A stretch of DNA of 64,000 nt from Nocardia mikamii NBRC 108933 (GCF_001613505.1 NZ_BDCM01000013.1:248001-312000); one strand, 5' to 3'. Counted from the stretch's first letter, positions 8,615 to 17,572 are shown. The notes: generated from the letters alone by a model not told the origin. Numbers and translations: made by a program.

Positions 8615-10246
8615 ATGCCGACCCCCGATATGGACACTGCCCCCGTGACAGCACCGGTGACCAGCACGGTTACCACGGTGCCGGTGACCGCCGTGCCGGT
8701 CCCCGAACCGGCCGTGCACACCGTGCGCTGGTGGGTCCGCTGGGCCGGTGACTTCTTCCGCAGCCCCGAGGGACACGCCGCCCTGCTCGGCTTCTGGGGT
8801 GCGGTCCTGATCACCTTCGGCGGCCTGGGCGCCGGCGCGGTGCGCCGCAGCGATCCGCTGCTGGAAGCGGCACATCTGTCGTGGCTGCGATTCGGCCACG
8901 GCTACGCGCTGGCCACCATCGTGGTGTGGCTGGGTGTGCTGTCGATGATCATCGCCTGGGTCCGGTTGGGGCGCATCACCATCGGCACCGGCGCGCGCCG
9001 CGGTCCTGGCAGCACCGTGACGCTGAACGAATTGCGGGTGATCGTCGGCATCTGGATTCTGCCGCTGCTGTTCGCCGTGCCCATGTTCAGCCAGGACGTG
9101 TACTCGTATCTGGCGCAGGGCGCACTGCTGCGCGACGGTTTCGACCCCTACAAGGTCGGCCCGGTGGTGAATCCCGGTGTGCTGCTGGACAACGTGAGCC
9201 CGGTGTGGACCACCACCACCGCACCCTACGGTCCGATCTTCCTGCTCATGGGGCAGGCCATCACCAGCATCACCGGTGACAACGTGGTGGCCGGCACCAT
9301 CGCGATGCGCCTGGTCATGCTGCCGGGCCTGGCCCTGATGATGTGGGCCGTCCCGCATATGACCAAACACCTCGGTGGCAAGCCGACGGTGGCGCTGTGG
9401 CTGGCCGTGCTCAACCCGCTGGTGCTGATCCACCTGATCGGCGGCGTGCACAACGAGATGCTCATGGTGGGCCTGATGGCCGCCGGCATCGCCCTGGTGC
9501 TGGAGCGGCATCACGCGGCCGGCATCGTGGTGGTCGCGATCGGTGTCGCGATCAAGGCGACGGCCGGTGTGGCGCTGCCGTTCCTGGTGTGGATCTGGAT
9601 GATTCACGAACGCGAGCGGCGAGCCGCGGAGAACAAGGGACCGCTGCCGCATCCGATTCGCACCTTCGTCAAGATCGGCGGCCTCGGCGTGTCGGTGTTC
9701 GCGGTGGTCTTCGTGGCCGCCTCCGCGGCCGCGGGTGTCGGGATCGGCTGGCTGACCGCGCTGTCGGGCTCGAAGAAGATCATCAACTGGCTCTCGCTGC
9801 CGACGATCATGGCGCACATGGTCACCTGGGTCACGCCGCTGAATCTGGGTGAGGTGCTGGTGTGGACGCGCGGACTCTGCGCGCTCGCGCTGGTCGCCAT
9901 TCTGGCGTGGACCTGGTGGCGCTACAAGAGCTCCGAACGCGATGCGGTGATGGGCATCCTCATCGCCTTCGTCGCGATCGTGATCCTCTCCCCCGCGGCG
10001 CTGCCCTGGTACTACTCGTGGCCGCTGGCACTGGCCGCCGGCTTCGCCATGTCCACCACCACGTTGATGATCCTGGTGGGGCTGTGCACCTGGTTGATGC
10101 TGGTGTTCCAGCCGGGCGGCTCGATCGGGCTGTACAACGTCTGGCACGTCGCGGCGGCCACCTTCGTCGCCGTGGTGGCGGCGCTGTCGCTGCGCAAGGT
10201 GGATCCGCTGCGGCTGCGCGCCGATTCGGGCAGACCCAAGCAATGA
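8615..10246 (+). CDS. mptA: Polyprenol-phosphomannose-dependent alpha-1,6-mannosyltransferase, MptA type
   Basis: A 543-residue GT-C membrane protein with many hydrophobic helices. The extracytoplasmic loop motif FSQDVYSYLAQGALLRDGFD, near residue 155, carries the acidic residue typical of MptA/MptB enzymes that extend the alpha-1,6-mannan core of lipomannan and lipoarabinomannan using polyprenyl-phosphomannose. The symbol mptA rather than mptB rests on synteny: idsA2-mptA-Rv2175c-pknL in M. tuberculosis. GGGGGAAGA precedes the ATG. The stop overlaps the crtB start in an ATGA, so an envelope glycolipid gene is translationally linked to phytoene synthase. Confidence 0.88.
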   Translation: MPTPDMDTAPVTAPVTSTVTTVPVTAVPVPEPAVHTVRWWVRWAGDFFRSPEGHAALLGFWGAVLITFGGLGAGAVRRSDPLLEAAHLSWLRFGHGYALATIVVWLGVLSMIIAWVRLGRITIGTGARRGPGSTVTLNELRVIVGIWILPLLFAVPMFSQDVYSYLAQGALLRDGFDPYKVGPVVNPGVLLDNVSPVWTTTTAPYGPIFLLMGQAITSITGDNVVAGTIAMRLVMLPGLALMMWAVPHMTKHLGGKPTVALWLAVLNPLVLIHLIGGVHNEMLMVGLMAAGIALVLERHHAAGIVVVAIGVAIKATAGVALPFLVWIWMIHERERRAAENKGPLPHPIRTFVKIGGLGVSVFAVVFVAASAAAGVGIGWLTALSGSKKIINWLSLPTIMAHMVTWVTPLNLGEVLVWTRGLCALALVAILAWTWWRYKSSERDAVMGILIAFVAIVILSPAALPWYYSWPLALAAGFAMSTTTLMILVGLCTWLMLVFQPGGSIGLYNVWHVAAATFVAVVAALSLRKVDPLRLRADSGRPKQ

Positions 10247-11412
10247 CCGGCCGCGGCCCCGACGCCGGACTGGCGGCCGCATACCGGCACTGCAGGGCCA
10301 TCGCGGCGGAACACGGCCGCACCTACTTCCTGGCCACTCGCCTGCTGTCCCCACCGCGACGGGCCGCGGTGCACGCGCTCTACGCGTTCGCACGGGTGGT
10401 CGACGACGTCGTGGATCATGCCGAAAACACCTGGGATACGGGCGGTTTCGACGGGCCCGGTCCCGAGCGTTCGAGGGCAGGCGATGTCGCCTCCGCGGAT
10501 GTCGAACACGACAGGGGCCAGGTCGCGCCCGTTCCCGGAACCGCCGATCGCACAGCGGCGTCGCGGCTCGACCGGATCGATACGCAGCTCCATACCGCGC
10601 TGACCGAGGCGGGCGTCGCCGCCGGCCGGGCCGTGACCGGCACAACGGAGGCCGAGTGCCGTCTCCCCGGCGGCGCGGAGATCGACGGCCGGGTACTCAC
10701 CGCCCTCGTCGACACCATCGCCCGCTATCGCATCGCGCCCGAACACTTCCGGGTGTTCCTCGACGCGATGCGGATGGATGTGCCGGGGAGCGCGCTGTTC
10801 CGGAATCGGTATGCGGATATGGGCGAATTGCGGGAGTACATGCGCGGTTCGGCGGCGGCGATCGGCCTGCAGTTGCTCCCGGTTCTGGGCACGGTGGTGC
10901 CGGTGGCCGAGGCCGAACCTGCGGCCGCCGCGCTGGGTGAGGCATTCCAGCTCACGAACTTTCTGCGTGATGTCGCCGAAGACCTCGATCGCGGGCGCAT
11001 CTATCTTCCCGGTGACGCACTCGCGGCGTTCGGCGTCGACGCCGCTCTGCTCGCCCACTGCCGGCGCACCGGCCGGACCGATCCGCGGGTGCGCCGCGCC
11101 CTGGCACATCTGATCGCGGTCAACCGCGCGGTCTATCGCACCGCCGCGCCGGGCATCGATCTGCTCCGGCCGCGGGTGCGACCGGCCATTCGCACCGCGG
11201 CCGTGTTGTACGGCGGGATCCTCGACGAGATCGAGCGCCACGACTACGCCGTCTTCGACCGCCGCGCAACGGTTCCCACCACGCGGCGGCTGCGCGTCGC
11301 GATCACCGAGGCCGGTTCCGGGCTGCGCCGGCCGAGGAATCCGGCGCCGTCTCTGCCCCCCGTGGCTACCCGCGCTTTTCGCACAGCACAGCCGACCGCA
11401 CCACACGCCTGA
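10243..11412 (+). CDS. crtB: Phytoene synthase
   Basis: 389 residues of the squalene/phytoene synthase family, condensing two geranylgeranyl diphosphates. The first aspartate-rich motif is ARVVDDVVDH near residue 47 and the second is LTNFLRDVAEDLDRGRIYLP near residue 240. MRMDVPG and the Tyr-rich segments also fit. Between residues about 60 and 145 there is an unusual hydrophilic stretch rich in Gly, Glu, Arg and Thr, longer than in typical CrtB (about 300 residues); it follows the first motif and is probably a lineage-specific insertion or loop. The start is the ATG in the ATGA overlap with mptA. Confidence 0.9.
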   Translation: MTGRGPDAGLAAAYRHCRAIAAEHGRTYFLATRLLSPPRRAAVHALYAFARVVDDVVDHAENTWDTGGFDGPGPERSRAGDVASADVEHDRGQVAPVPGTADRTAASRLDRIDTQLHTALTEAGVAAGRAVTGTTEAECRLPGGAEIDGRVLTALVDTIARYRIAPEHFRVFLDAMRMDVPGSALFRNRYADMGELREYMRGSAAAIGLQLLPVLGTVVPVAEAEPAAAALGEAFQLTNFLRDVAEDLDRGRIYLPGDALAAFGVDAALLAHCRRTGRTDPRVRRALAHLIAVNRAVYRTAAPGIDLLRPRVRPAIRTAAVLYGGILDEIERHDYAVFDRRATVPTTRRLRVAITEAGSGLRRPRNPAPSLPPVATRAFRTAQPTAPHA

Positions 11413-11631
11413 CCGCACTCATCGCACCGCCGGCCATCGGTAGCGTCGAACGCCACGCGGAGGACGCACTCGGCACAGCTGCCCGAGAAGTACTCGCCGT
11501 CGAGGTGCGGCCTTCGGCTCAGCGCCGAACGGAACCGCCCCCGACCGCCCCGGCCCGTTCGCGGCGTGTGACATCATGACGCGGGCGAATGCCTCTCGGG
11601 TGAGCCCAGCGCGCGGACCAAGGGGACGACG

Positions 11632-12011
11632 ATGTTTTCACGCGGTTCTGCTCGGATATACCGGATCGGAACATGGGTGGCCGCCGCATGCGTCGCGGCC
11701 GCGATGCTCGCCGCCGGACCTGCCGGAGCGAACGCCGACCGCCCGGGACACTATGTGGCACTGGGCAGTTCGTATGCCGCGGGCCCGGGGATCACGCCGG
11801 TCGCCGACGCCCGGTGCGCGCGCTCGGGCCGGAACCATCCGCATCAACTGGCGGCGGCACTGGGATCGGACCTCGTGGACGTGACCTGTTCCGGAGCGAC
11901 GACCGCCGACATTCTCTCCCGCTCCCAGCGTGGCTTCGACGCTCGTATCACCCGAATCTCGCAGGCATGACCGCCACGGCGGACTACCTCACGCGGCGAT
12001 CACTCCGCTGA
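11632..12011 (+). pseudogene. SGNH/GDSL hydrolase remnant with internal deletion
   Basis: AAGGGG precedes ATG 11632 and a signal peptide follows. The mature start has the block I motif VALGSSYAAGPGI with the nucleophile Ser, then the usual CSGATTADIL segment. The frame ends at a stop in 11968-11970 after only 112 residues. From about 11940 a different frame reads YHPNLAGMTATADYL, which is the C-terminal catalytic-His motif of the same family. About 150 residues, including the oxyanion-hole Gly and Asn blocks, are missing between them. This is an in-gene deletion plus frame loss, so the enzyme should be inactive. Confidence 0.75.
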
Positions 12012-12043
12012 ACGGCCGAACTCTGCGCCCCGCGCCGCCCGGC

Positions 12044-12412
12044 TCAGAACGGTTCGGCGGCGGCCCGGCGGACGACCTCGCGGGCGAGCGGCCCGTGGAT
12101 GGCGTCGATCGGACGGCCCGGCAGGGTGTCGTCCTCGGTGTACAGCCACTCGAGGATTTCCTCGTTCGTATATTTCGCATCCCGCATCACCGTGATGAGG
12201 CCGGTCAGGGGTTTGACGACCGCGCCCGAGGAATCGAAGAAGTCCTTCGGAATCCCGGCGATACCGCCACGGCGCAGCGCGATCAGTTGATGATCGCGCA
12301 GCATCTGATGCACTCTGGTCACCGCGATGCCCAGTTGTTCGGCCACATCCGGCAACGGAAGCAGGGTCACCGATTCGGGAACGACATCGTCGCTGCAGGG
12401 AAATGCACTCAC
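12044..12412 (-). CDS. DNA-binding protein, Rv2175c family (PknL partner)
   Basis: About 122 residues with a winged helix-turn-helix-like N-terminal part (LPDVAEQLGIAVTRVHQML) and the conserved C-terminal block GLITVMRDAKYTNEEILEWL ending VRRAAAEPF. These match M. tuberculosis Rv2175c, a DNA-binding protein known as a PknL substrate, and the gene is divergent from pknL as there. GTG 12412 is chosen because TACCGT ends seven bases before it, a leaderless layout; GTG 12418 would start only one base after the box. The target DNA is unknown. Confidence 0.82.
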   Translation of the reverse strand: MSAFPCSDDVVPESVTLLPLPDVAEQLGIAVTRVHQMLRDHQLIALRRGGIAGIPKDFFDSSGAVVKPLTGLITVMRDAKYTNEEILEWLYTEDDTLPGRPIDAIHGPLAREVVRRAAAEPF

Positions 12413-12419
12413 CTGCACA

Positions 12420-12425
12420 ACGGTA
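12420..12425 (-). promoter_or_regulatory. -10 box of leaderless promoter, Rv2175c-like gene
   Basis: TACCGT on the minus strand, seven bases before GTG 12412. Confidence 0.45.
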
Positions 12426-12567
12426 GTCCGTCGGGTTCCGGATACGGCGTACGCCCGGTTTCCGCGGGGGCGTGAGCACGTCATCGGCACCGTGACGGCG
12501 CGCGCCTATACGATCGGAGGTGCCGTCACGGGGCGGCAACCGCTAGGTGAAATTCGGAGGACAGCAG

Positions 12568-14529
12568 TTGATCGGCCAGATGCTGGACGGGCGCTACCGC
12601 ATCGACGCGCCGATCGCGCGCGGCGGGATGTCGATGGTGTTCCGGGGAGTCGACACCCGGCTGGACCGGCCCGTGGCGATCAAGGTGATGGACCCCAAGT
12701 TCGCCGGTGACCCGCAGTTTCTGACCCGCTTCGAATTCGAGGCCCGCTCGGTGGCCAAGTTGAAGCATCCCTCGCTGGTCGCTGTCTACGACCAGGGCAT
12801 CGACGGGGAGTATCCGTTCCTCATCATGGAGCTCGTCGAGGGCGGCACCCTGCGCGAACTGCTGCGCGAACGCGGTCCGATGCCGCCGCACGCGGTGCGC
12901 GCGGTCGCCGAACCGGTGCTGCGCGCGATCGGTGTCGCGCACGCGGCCGGACTCGTGCACCGCGACGTCAAACCGGAGAATGTGCTGATCTCCGACGCCG
13001 GTGAGGTGAAGATCGCCGACTTCGGCCTGGTGCGCGCGGTGGCCGGCTCGAATATGACCTCGGCCAGCGTCATCCTCGGCACCGCGGCGTATCTGTCACC
13101 GGAACAGGTCACCGCCGGTAATGCCGACGCCCGCAGCGATGTCTACTCCTTCGGCATCCTGATCTTCGAAATGCTCACCGGCCGTGCGCCGTTCACCGGT
13201 GACACCTCGCTGTCGATCGCGTATCAGCGGGTCGAGAAGGATGTGCCGAGCCCGAGCCGGTTCATCGAGGGCGTACCACCGGAATTCGACGAACTGGTCG
13301 CGCACGCCACCGCCCGCGAACCCGCGCACCGCTTCGCCGACGCGACCGACATGGCCACCGAACTGCATCGCATCGCCACCGCGCTGCACCTGCCCGACTA
13401 TCGGGTACCGGCGCCGCGGGAGTCGGCGGAACATCTGTCCGCGCGATACCGCGTCGTCCAGACGCCCGCCGCGGCCGCCGGACCCACCCACACCCCGCAG
13501 CCGGTCACCGAGGCGACGACCCGGCTCGCGGCCGAACCGTCCCACACCCGGGTGATGACCGCGGCCCATCCGATACCCGATCCCGAACCGGAGCGCCCGC
13601 ACCAGCCGCCGCCCCCGCCGCATCGGCCGGAGTTCGTGCCCGATCGCGGCAGATCCCGGCGTCGGGTGCTGATCTGGGCGGCCGTGGTGGTGGTCCTCGC
13701 GCTGCTGCTGGGTATCGGTGGCTGGTGGCTGGGCGTCGGCCGCTATTCGTCGGTGCCGGCGATCGCCGGGATGACCACCGAACAGGCGACCGCGAAGCTG
13801 AAGGACGCCGGATTCGGAACGACCGTACGCGACAGGGCGTCCGACATCATCCCGGTCGGCGGGGTGGTCGGCACCGACCCTTCCGCCGGGGCGAAGGTGC
13901 TGAAGGGGTCGACGGTCGCCGTCCTGGTGTCCAGCGGACAGCCGCAGGTGCCGCAGTTTCAGCCCGGCCAGGACACGAAGACGGTGAACCAGCTCATCCG
14001 CGATGCCGGGCTCACCCCCGTCGACGGCGGGGAGAAACCGAGCACCGCACCGAAAGGGTCGGTGGCGCAATTGGATCCGGCGCCCGGCACGGTCCTGCCG
14101 ACCGGTGCGCAGGTGAAGGTCTACCGCAGTAAGGGTTCGCAGCCGGTGAAGCTGCCCGATGTGCGCGGCAAGACCGTCGACGAGGCGAAGGCGATGCTGC
14201 AGACCGCCGGACTCACCGTCGGTGACACCCGCACCGACTTCGACGCGAAGATCAAGCCGGGACAGGTCGCGGGCACCGATCCCGCCGCCGGCACCCAGGT
14301 GCTCTCCGGTGCGACGGTGACGCTGATCGTCTCCGACGCCATCCAGGTTCCCGATGTGATCGGCAAGAACGCGGCCGCGGCCCGCTCCGAACTCGAGGGG
14401 ATGGGCCTCAAGGTCGTGCTGAATCAGGTGTTCAGCGGCGACCGCGGCACCGTCCGGGTGCAGTCACCGTTCGGTGGCGCGAATGTGGCGCCCGGATCGA
14501 CGATCACCCTCACCGTCCTGCCGTTCTGA
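12568..14529 (+). CDS. pknL: Serine/threonine protein kinase PknL with four PASTA domains
   Basis: 653 residues. The Hanks-type kinase domain (about 9-275) has the Gly loop, Lys39 in VAIKV, HRDVKPEN with Asp133, DFG at 151-153 and the SPEQ segment. A Pro-rich linker leads to one transmembrane helix near residue 365. Four PASTA repeats follow, beginning SVPAIAGM, QVPQFQPG, KLPDVRGK and QVPDVIGK. PASTA domains in this family bind muropeptides or lipid II, so the kinase probably senses cell-wall state. M. tuberculosis PknL lacks them. TTG 12568 is chosen because GGAGG lies seven bases upstream; GTG 12547 precedes that site. It is divergent from its likely substrate gene. Confidence 0.92.
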   Translation: MIGQMLDGRYRIDAPIARGGMSMVFRGVDTRLDRPVAIKVMDPKFAGDPQFLTRFEFEARSVAKLKHPSLVAVYDQGIDGEYPFLIMELVEGGTLRELLRERGPMPPHAVRAVAEPVLRAIGVAHAAGLVHRDVKPENVLISDAGEVKIADFGLVRAVAGSNMTSASVILGTAAYLSPEQVTAGNADARSDVYSFGILIFEMLTGRAPFTGDTSLSIAYQRVEKDVPSPSRFIEGVPPEFDELVAHATAREPAHRFADATDMATELHRIATALHLPDYRVPAPRESAEHLSARYRVVQTPAAAAGPTHTPQPVTEATTRLAAEPSHTRVMTAAHPIPDPEPERPHQPPPPPHRPEFVPDRGRSRRRVLIWAAVVVVLALLLGIGGWWLGVGRYSSVPAIAGMTTEQATAKLKDAGFGTTVRDRASDIIPVGGVVGTDPSAGAKVLKGSTVAVLVSSGQPQVPQFQPGQDTKTVNQLIRDAGLTPVDGGEKPSTAPKGSVAQLDPAPGTVLPTGAQVKVYRSKGSQPVKLPDVRGKTVDEAKAMLQTAGLTVGDTRTDFDAKIKPGQVAGTDPAAGTQVLSGATVTLIVSDAIQVPDVIGKNAAAARSELEGMGLKVVLNQVFSGDRGTVRVQSPFGGANVAPGSTITLTVLPF

Positions 14530-14537
14530 ATCGGGGC

Positions 14538-14852
14538 TCAGCCGAGTACACCGCCCACATCCGCGCCGCCGAGCAGTTCGGCCTCGCTGATCCCCAGCCG
14601 CCGACCGGCCAGGTCGAGCGCTTGCCGCAGCACCGCACTGGCACTGGCGCCGACCACCTGGGACAGTTCGAGCCGGCCGTTGCCGCGCACCACCCGCACC
14701 CGGCAGCGCCACGCGATGCCGGCGCGGTCGACCTCCGGGCGTTCGATCACGATCGTGACCGGGACACCATCGATCTCGAGCACATGTTCGGCGAGGGCGG
14801 CGACCGGCCTGCCCGCAGTTTGCAATCCCCTGGCTACCGATGCGCTCTGCAT
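14538..14852 (-). CDS. Conserved hypothetical protein
   Basis: 104 residues, no signal peptide or membrane helix. GAGAGGAT precedes the ATG at good spacing, and the codon pattern is normal for the window, so the gene is probably real. The central part has alternating hydrophobic strands (VPVTIVIERPEVD, WRCRVRVV) and ends in a helical SASAVLRQALDLAGRRLG segment; this looks like a small alpha/beta domain. No family is recognised. It converges on pknL with an eight-base gap. Confidence 0.55.
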   Translation of the reverse strand: MQSASVARGLQTAGRPVAALAEHVLEIDGVPVTIVIERPEVDRAGIAWRCRVRVVRGNGRLELSQVVGASASAVLRQALDLAGRRLGISEAELLGGADVGGVLG

Positions 14853-14997
14853 AGCGATCCTCTCAGCACATATCCCGCACAGCCTGTTGCCGCAGCAGTG
14901 TCACGCCTGGAAACCTAGTGCAGGTTCCGGCGTTCAGCAACCGGACAGCTAACTTTTGCGGATCATGTCACGATCGCGTGATCCCCGGACGGGCGAT

Positions 14998-15390
14998 TCA
15001 GCCGACCGCCAGCAACGGGTCACCGGTTTCCGGATCGTTGACCGCGACCACCGCGGCGGTGGTGAACACCTCCACCGGCACCCCGCCCATACTCGGGCTG
15101 ATGTTGGTGGTGATCTGCGCGGCGGCCGCGGCGGGCGCGTAGCCCGCAGCCACGTCGAACCCCCAGGAGATCTCGTAGCCCCAGCAGATGTTGAAGATCA
15201 GCAGGCGACTGCCGTCGCGCAGCACGACCTCCGACGGGATCCCGTCGCGGTCGCGGTCGCGCAGCAACCGCAGGATGGTGCGATCGGCGTTGCCGATCCG
15301 CAGCGCGCTCTGCGCGCTGGCCGGGCCTTCCCCGCGCGGGCGGCCGTCACCGCGCGAGGGGCCCTCGTCATTGCGAAATACGACGTCCAC
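14998..15390 (-). CDS. Conserved hypothetical protein downstream of aroG
   Basis: About 130 residues starting at GTG 15390, 13 bases after the aroG stop, so it is probably cotranscribed. The N-terminus is charged and Gly/Arg-rich; the rest alternates strands and includes IFNICWGYEISWGFDVAAGY, which is rich in aromatics. There is no export signal and no recognised catalytic motif. It could be a small partner protein, but nothing in sequence links it to aromatic amino-acid synthesis beyond position. The start is tentative because there is no strong ribosome-binding site. Confidence 0.6.
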   Translation of the reverse strand: MDVVFRNDEGPSRGDGRPRGEGPASAQSALRIGNADRTILRLLRDRDRDGIPSEVVLRDGSRLLIFNICWGYEISWGFDVAAGYAPAAAAAQITTNISPSMGGVPVEVFTTAAVVAVNDPETGDPLLAVG

Positions 15391-15403
15391 TACGGCCGAT
15401 CCG

Positions 15404-16819
15404 TCACCGCAGCATTTCGGCGACCAGGAATGCCAATTCCAAGGACTGCTGCGTGTTGAGGCGCGGATCGCAGGCCGTCTCGTAGCGGTTCTCCAGATCC
15501 AGATCCGAGATGTCCTGCGCGCCACCGAGGCATTCGGTGACGTTCTCGCCGGTGAGCTCGATGTGCAGGCCGCCCGGATGCGTGCCCAGGGCGTGGTGCA
15601 CCTCGAAGAAGCCCTGCACCTCGTCGACGATGCGATCGAAGTGCCGGGTCTTGTACCCGGTGGACGATTCGTGGGTGTTGCCGTGCATGGGATCGCACTG
15701 CCAGATCACCTGATGTCCGGTGGCCTGCACCTTCTCGATGATCGGCGGCAGCACGTCGCGGACCTTGGTGTTGCTCATCCGCGCGACGAGGGTGAGCCGG
15801 CCCGGCTCGTTGGTGGGATCGAGCCGCTCGACGTATTCCACGGCCTGATCCGGCGTGGTGGTCGGGCCGATCTTGATGCCGATCGGATTGGCCAGCAGTT
15901 CCGCGAAGGCGATGTGGGCGCCGTCGAGCTGGCGGGTCCGCTCACCGATCCACAGGAAATGCGCGGACAGGTCGTAGAGCACCGGGTCGCCCGCGGCATT
16001 GCGGGACAGGCGCAGCATGGCCCGCTCGTAGTCGAGCACCAGCGCCTCGTGGCTGCAGTAGATCTTGGCCGACTGCAGGCTGGGGTCCTGCACCCGGCAG
16101 GCGTTCATGAACGCCAGGCCGCGGTCGATCTCGGAGGCCATCTGCTCGTAGCGGGCACCGGCCGGCGACTGCGCGACGAAATCGCGGTTCCAATCGTGCA
16201 CCTTGTGCAGATCGGCCATCCCCGCGCCGGTGAGCGCCCGCACGAGGTTCATCGCGGCGCTGGCGTTGGCGTAGGCGCGCACCAGCCGCGAGGGGTCGTG
16301 TTCGCGCTGAGCCGCGTCGGCGACCAGCGCGTTGACCATGTCGCCGCGGTAGGACTTGAGGCCGAGCGCGTCGACATCGGCCGAACGGGGTTTGGCGTAC
16401 TGGCCCGCGATCCGGGCCACCTTCACCACCGGCAGGCTCGCGCCGTAGGTCAGCACCACCGCCATCTGCAGGAGGGTGCGGATGTTGCCGCGAATATGCG
16501 GCTCGGTGTTGTCGGCGAAGGTTTCCGCGCAGTCGCCGCCCTGCATCAGGAAGGCTTCGCCGCGGGCCACCTCGGCCAGTCGCAGCCGCAACTCCTCGAC
16601 CTCGGCGGGCACGCACAGCGGCGGCACGCTCTCGAGAACGGTGCGCATGGTGGCAGCCTGCTCGGGATCCCACGACGGCTGCTGCAGGGCGGGGCGGGCG
16701 AGGGCGGCGTCGAGTCGCCGACGGAGCTCGGCAGGCAGCGGTGGCAGTTCCGGCAAGCGATCGATCGGTACGTCGACGGTCCAGTTCACCAGATCAGAAT
16801 ACGGACCTTCCGCAATCAC
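15404..16819 (-). CDS. aroG: 3-deoxy-7-phosphoheptulonate synthase, class II
   Basis: 471 residues of the class II DAHP synthase family, first enzyme of the shikimate pathway (phosphoenolpyruvate plus erythrose 4-phosphate). Typical features are FLMQGGDCAETF with a metal-binding Cys, the KPRSADVDALGLKSYRGD segment, SHEALVLDYE, IGIKIGPTT, and near the C-terminus QCDPMHGNTH and GGLHIELTGENVTECLGG. The position matches Rv2178c, between pknL and the RNase AS gene. GTG 16819 gives the full family length (M. tuberculosis AroG is about 462 residues). Class II enzymes in this group are feedback-regulated by aromatic amino acids and interact with chorismate mutase. Confidence 0.94.
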   Translation of the reverse strand: MIAEGPYSDLVNWTVDVPIDRLPELPPLPAELRRRLDAALARPALQQPSWDPEQAATMRTVLESVPPLCVPAEVEELRLRLAEVARGEAFLMQGGDCAETFADNTEPHIRGNIRTLLQMAVVLTYGASLPVVKVARIAGQYAKPRSADVDALGLKSYRGDMVNALVADAAQREHDPSRLVRAYANASAAMNLVRALTGAGMADLHKVHDWNRDFVAQSPAGARYEQMASEIDRGLAFMNACRVQDPSLQSAKIYCSHEALVLDYERAMLRLSRNAAGDPVLYDLSAHFLWIGERTRQLDGAHIAFAELLANPIGIKIGPTTTPDQAVEYVERLDPTNEPGRLTLVARMSNTKVRDVLPPIIEKVQATGHQVIWQCDPMHGNTHESSTGYKTRHFDRIVDEVQGFFEVHHALGTHPGGLHIELTGENVTECLGGAQDISDLDLENRYETACDPRLNTQQSLELAFLVAEMLR

Positions 16820-16959
16820 GGGGTAACCCGGAGGGTAGGGGCGATGAATACGCCCGCGCGGGCGGGGCCGTAACCTCGAGCGCGGGGCCGGGTCGGGCGG
16901 TTCGGCCGAGATATCACCGCGAGCGCCGGTGTACGCCGAATCGGAAAGGGCACTACCGC

Positions 16960-17475
16960 GTGAAATATTTTTATGACTGCGAATTCATCGAGGACGGGGT
17001 GACGATCGATCTGATTTCGATCGGCGTGGTCTGCGAAGACGGTCGGGAATATTACGCGGTGTCAACGGAATTCGACCCAGAGCGGGCCGGGCAGTGGGTG
17101 CGGCGCAATGTATTGCCGAAACTCCCCTCCCCTTCCTCGCCGCTGTGGCGCAGCCGGCAGCGCATTCGCGACGATCTCTATCAATTCCTGGTACCGCGTC
17201 CCACCGTGCGGCCGGAATTGTGGGCATGGGTGGGCGCCTACGACCATGTGGCGTTCTGCCAGCTGTGGGGTTCGATGGTCGATCTGCCGGCGGCCCTGCC
17301 GCGCTACACCAACGAGCTGCGCCAGCACTGGGATCATTACGGCCGGCCGGAACTACCTCCGGTTCCGGCCGACGCGCACGATGCGCTGGCCGACGCCCGG
17401 CACAATCTCGCCAAGTACGAAGCCATCGAGGCGTTCCGGCGCAGCGGCGCGAACGCCGGAATCGATCGGCGCTGA
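16960..17475 (+). CDS. 3'-5' exoribonuclease, RNase AS family (Rv2179c-like)
   Basis: 171 residues of the DEDDh nuclease superfamily. The first acidic motif is at the very N-terminus (YFYDCEFIEDG, with Asp6 and Glu8); GAYDHVAF supplies the third acidic residue, and DAHDALADARHN holds the catalytic His and last Asp. The short length and the N-terminal placement of motif I match RNase AS of M. tuberculosis, which degrades adenylate-rich RNA ends. GTG 16960 follows a GAAAGGG site. The 5' end is locally A/T-rich relative to neighbours. Divergent from aroG, as in mycobacteria. Confidence 0.88.
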   Translation: MKYFYDCEFIEDGVTIDLISIGVVCEDGREYYAVSTEFDPERAGQWVRRNVLPKLPSPSSPLWRSRQRIRDDLYQFLVPRPTVRPELWAWVGAYDHVAFCQLWGSMVDLPAALPRYTNELRQHWDHYGRPELPPVPADAHDALADARHNLAKYEAIEAFRRSGANAGIDRR

Positions 17476-17518
17476 GCCGCGGCCACCTCTCGCGCGACCG
17501 ACTCGCGCCGGGACGAAA

Positions 17519-17550
17519 CTCGGCCCCCGGACAACCGTCCGGGGGCCGAG
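17519..17550. terminator. Bidirectional terminator, RNase AS / acyltransferase
   Basis: A perfect 14-bp stem (CTCGGCCCCCGGAC and complement) with an AACC loop lies between the convergent genes ending at 17475 and 17573. No U tract, as is common in actinobacteria. Confidence 0.75.
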
Positions 17551-17572
17551 AACGTAGGTAGCGGGCGAGCGG

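Noticed and set aside
8543..10645. A minus-strand open frame of 700 codons opposite mptA and crtB
   Set aside because: Translation is rich in Arg, His and Gln, typical of antisense frames in GC-rich genes.
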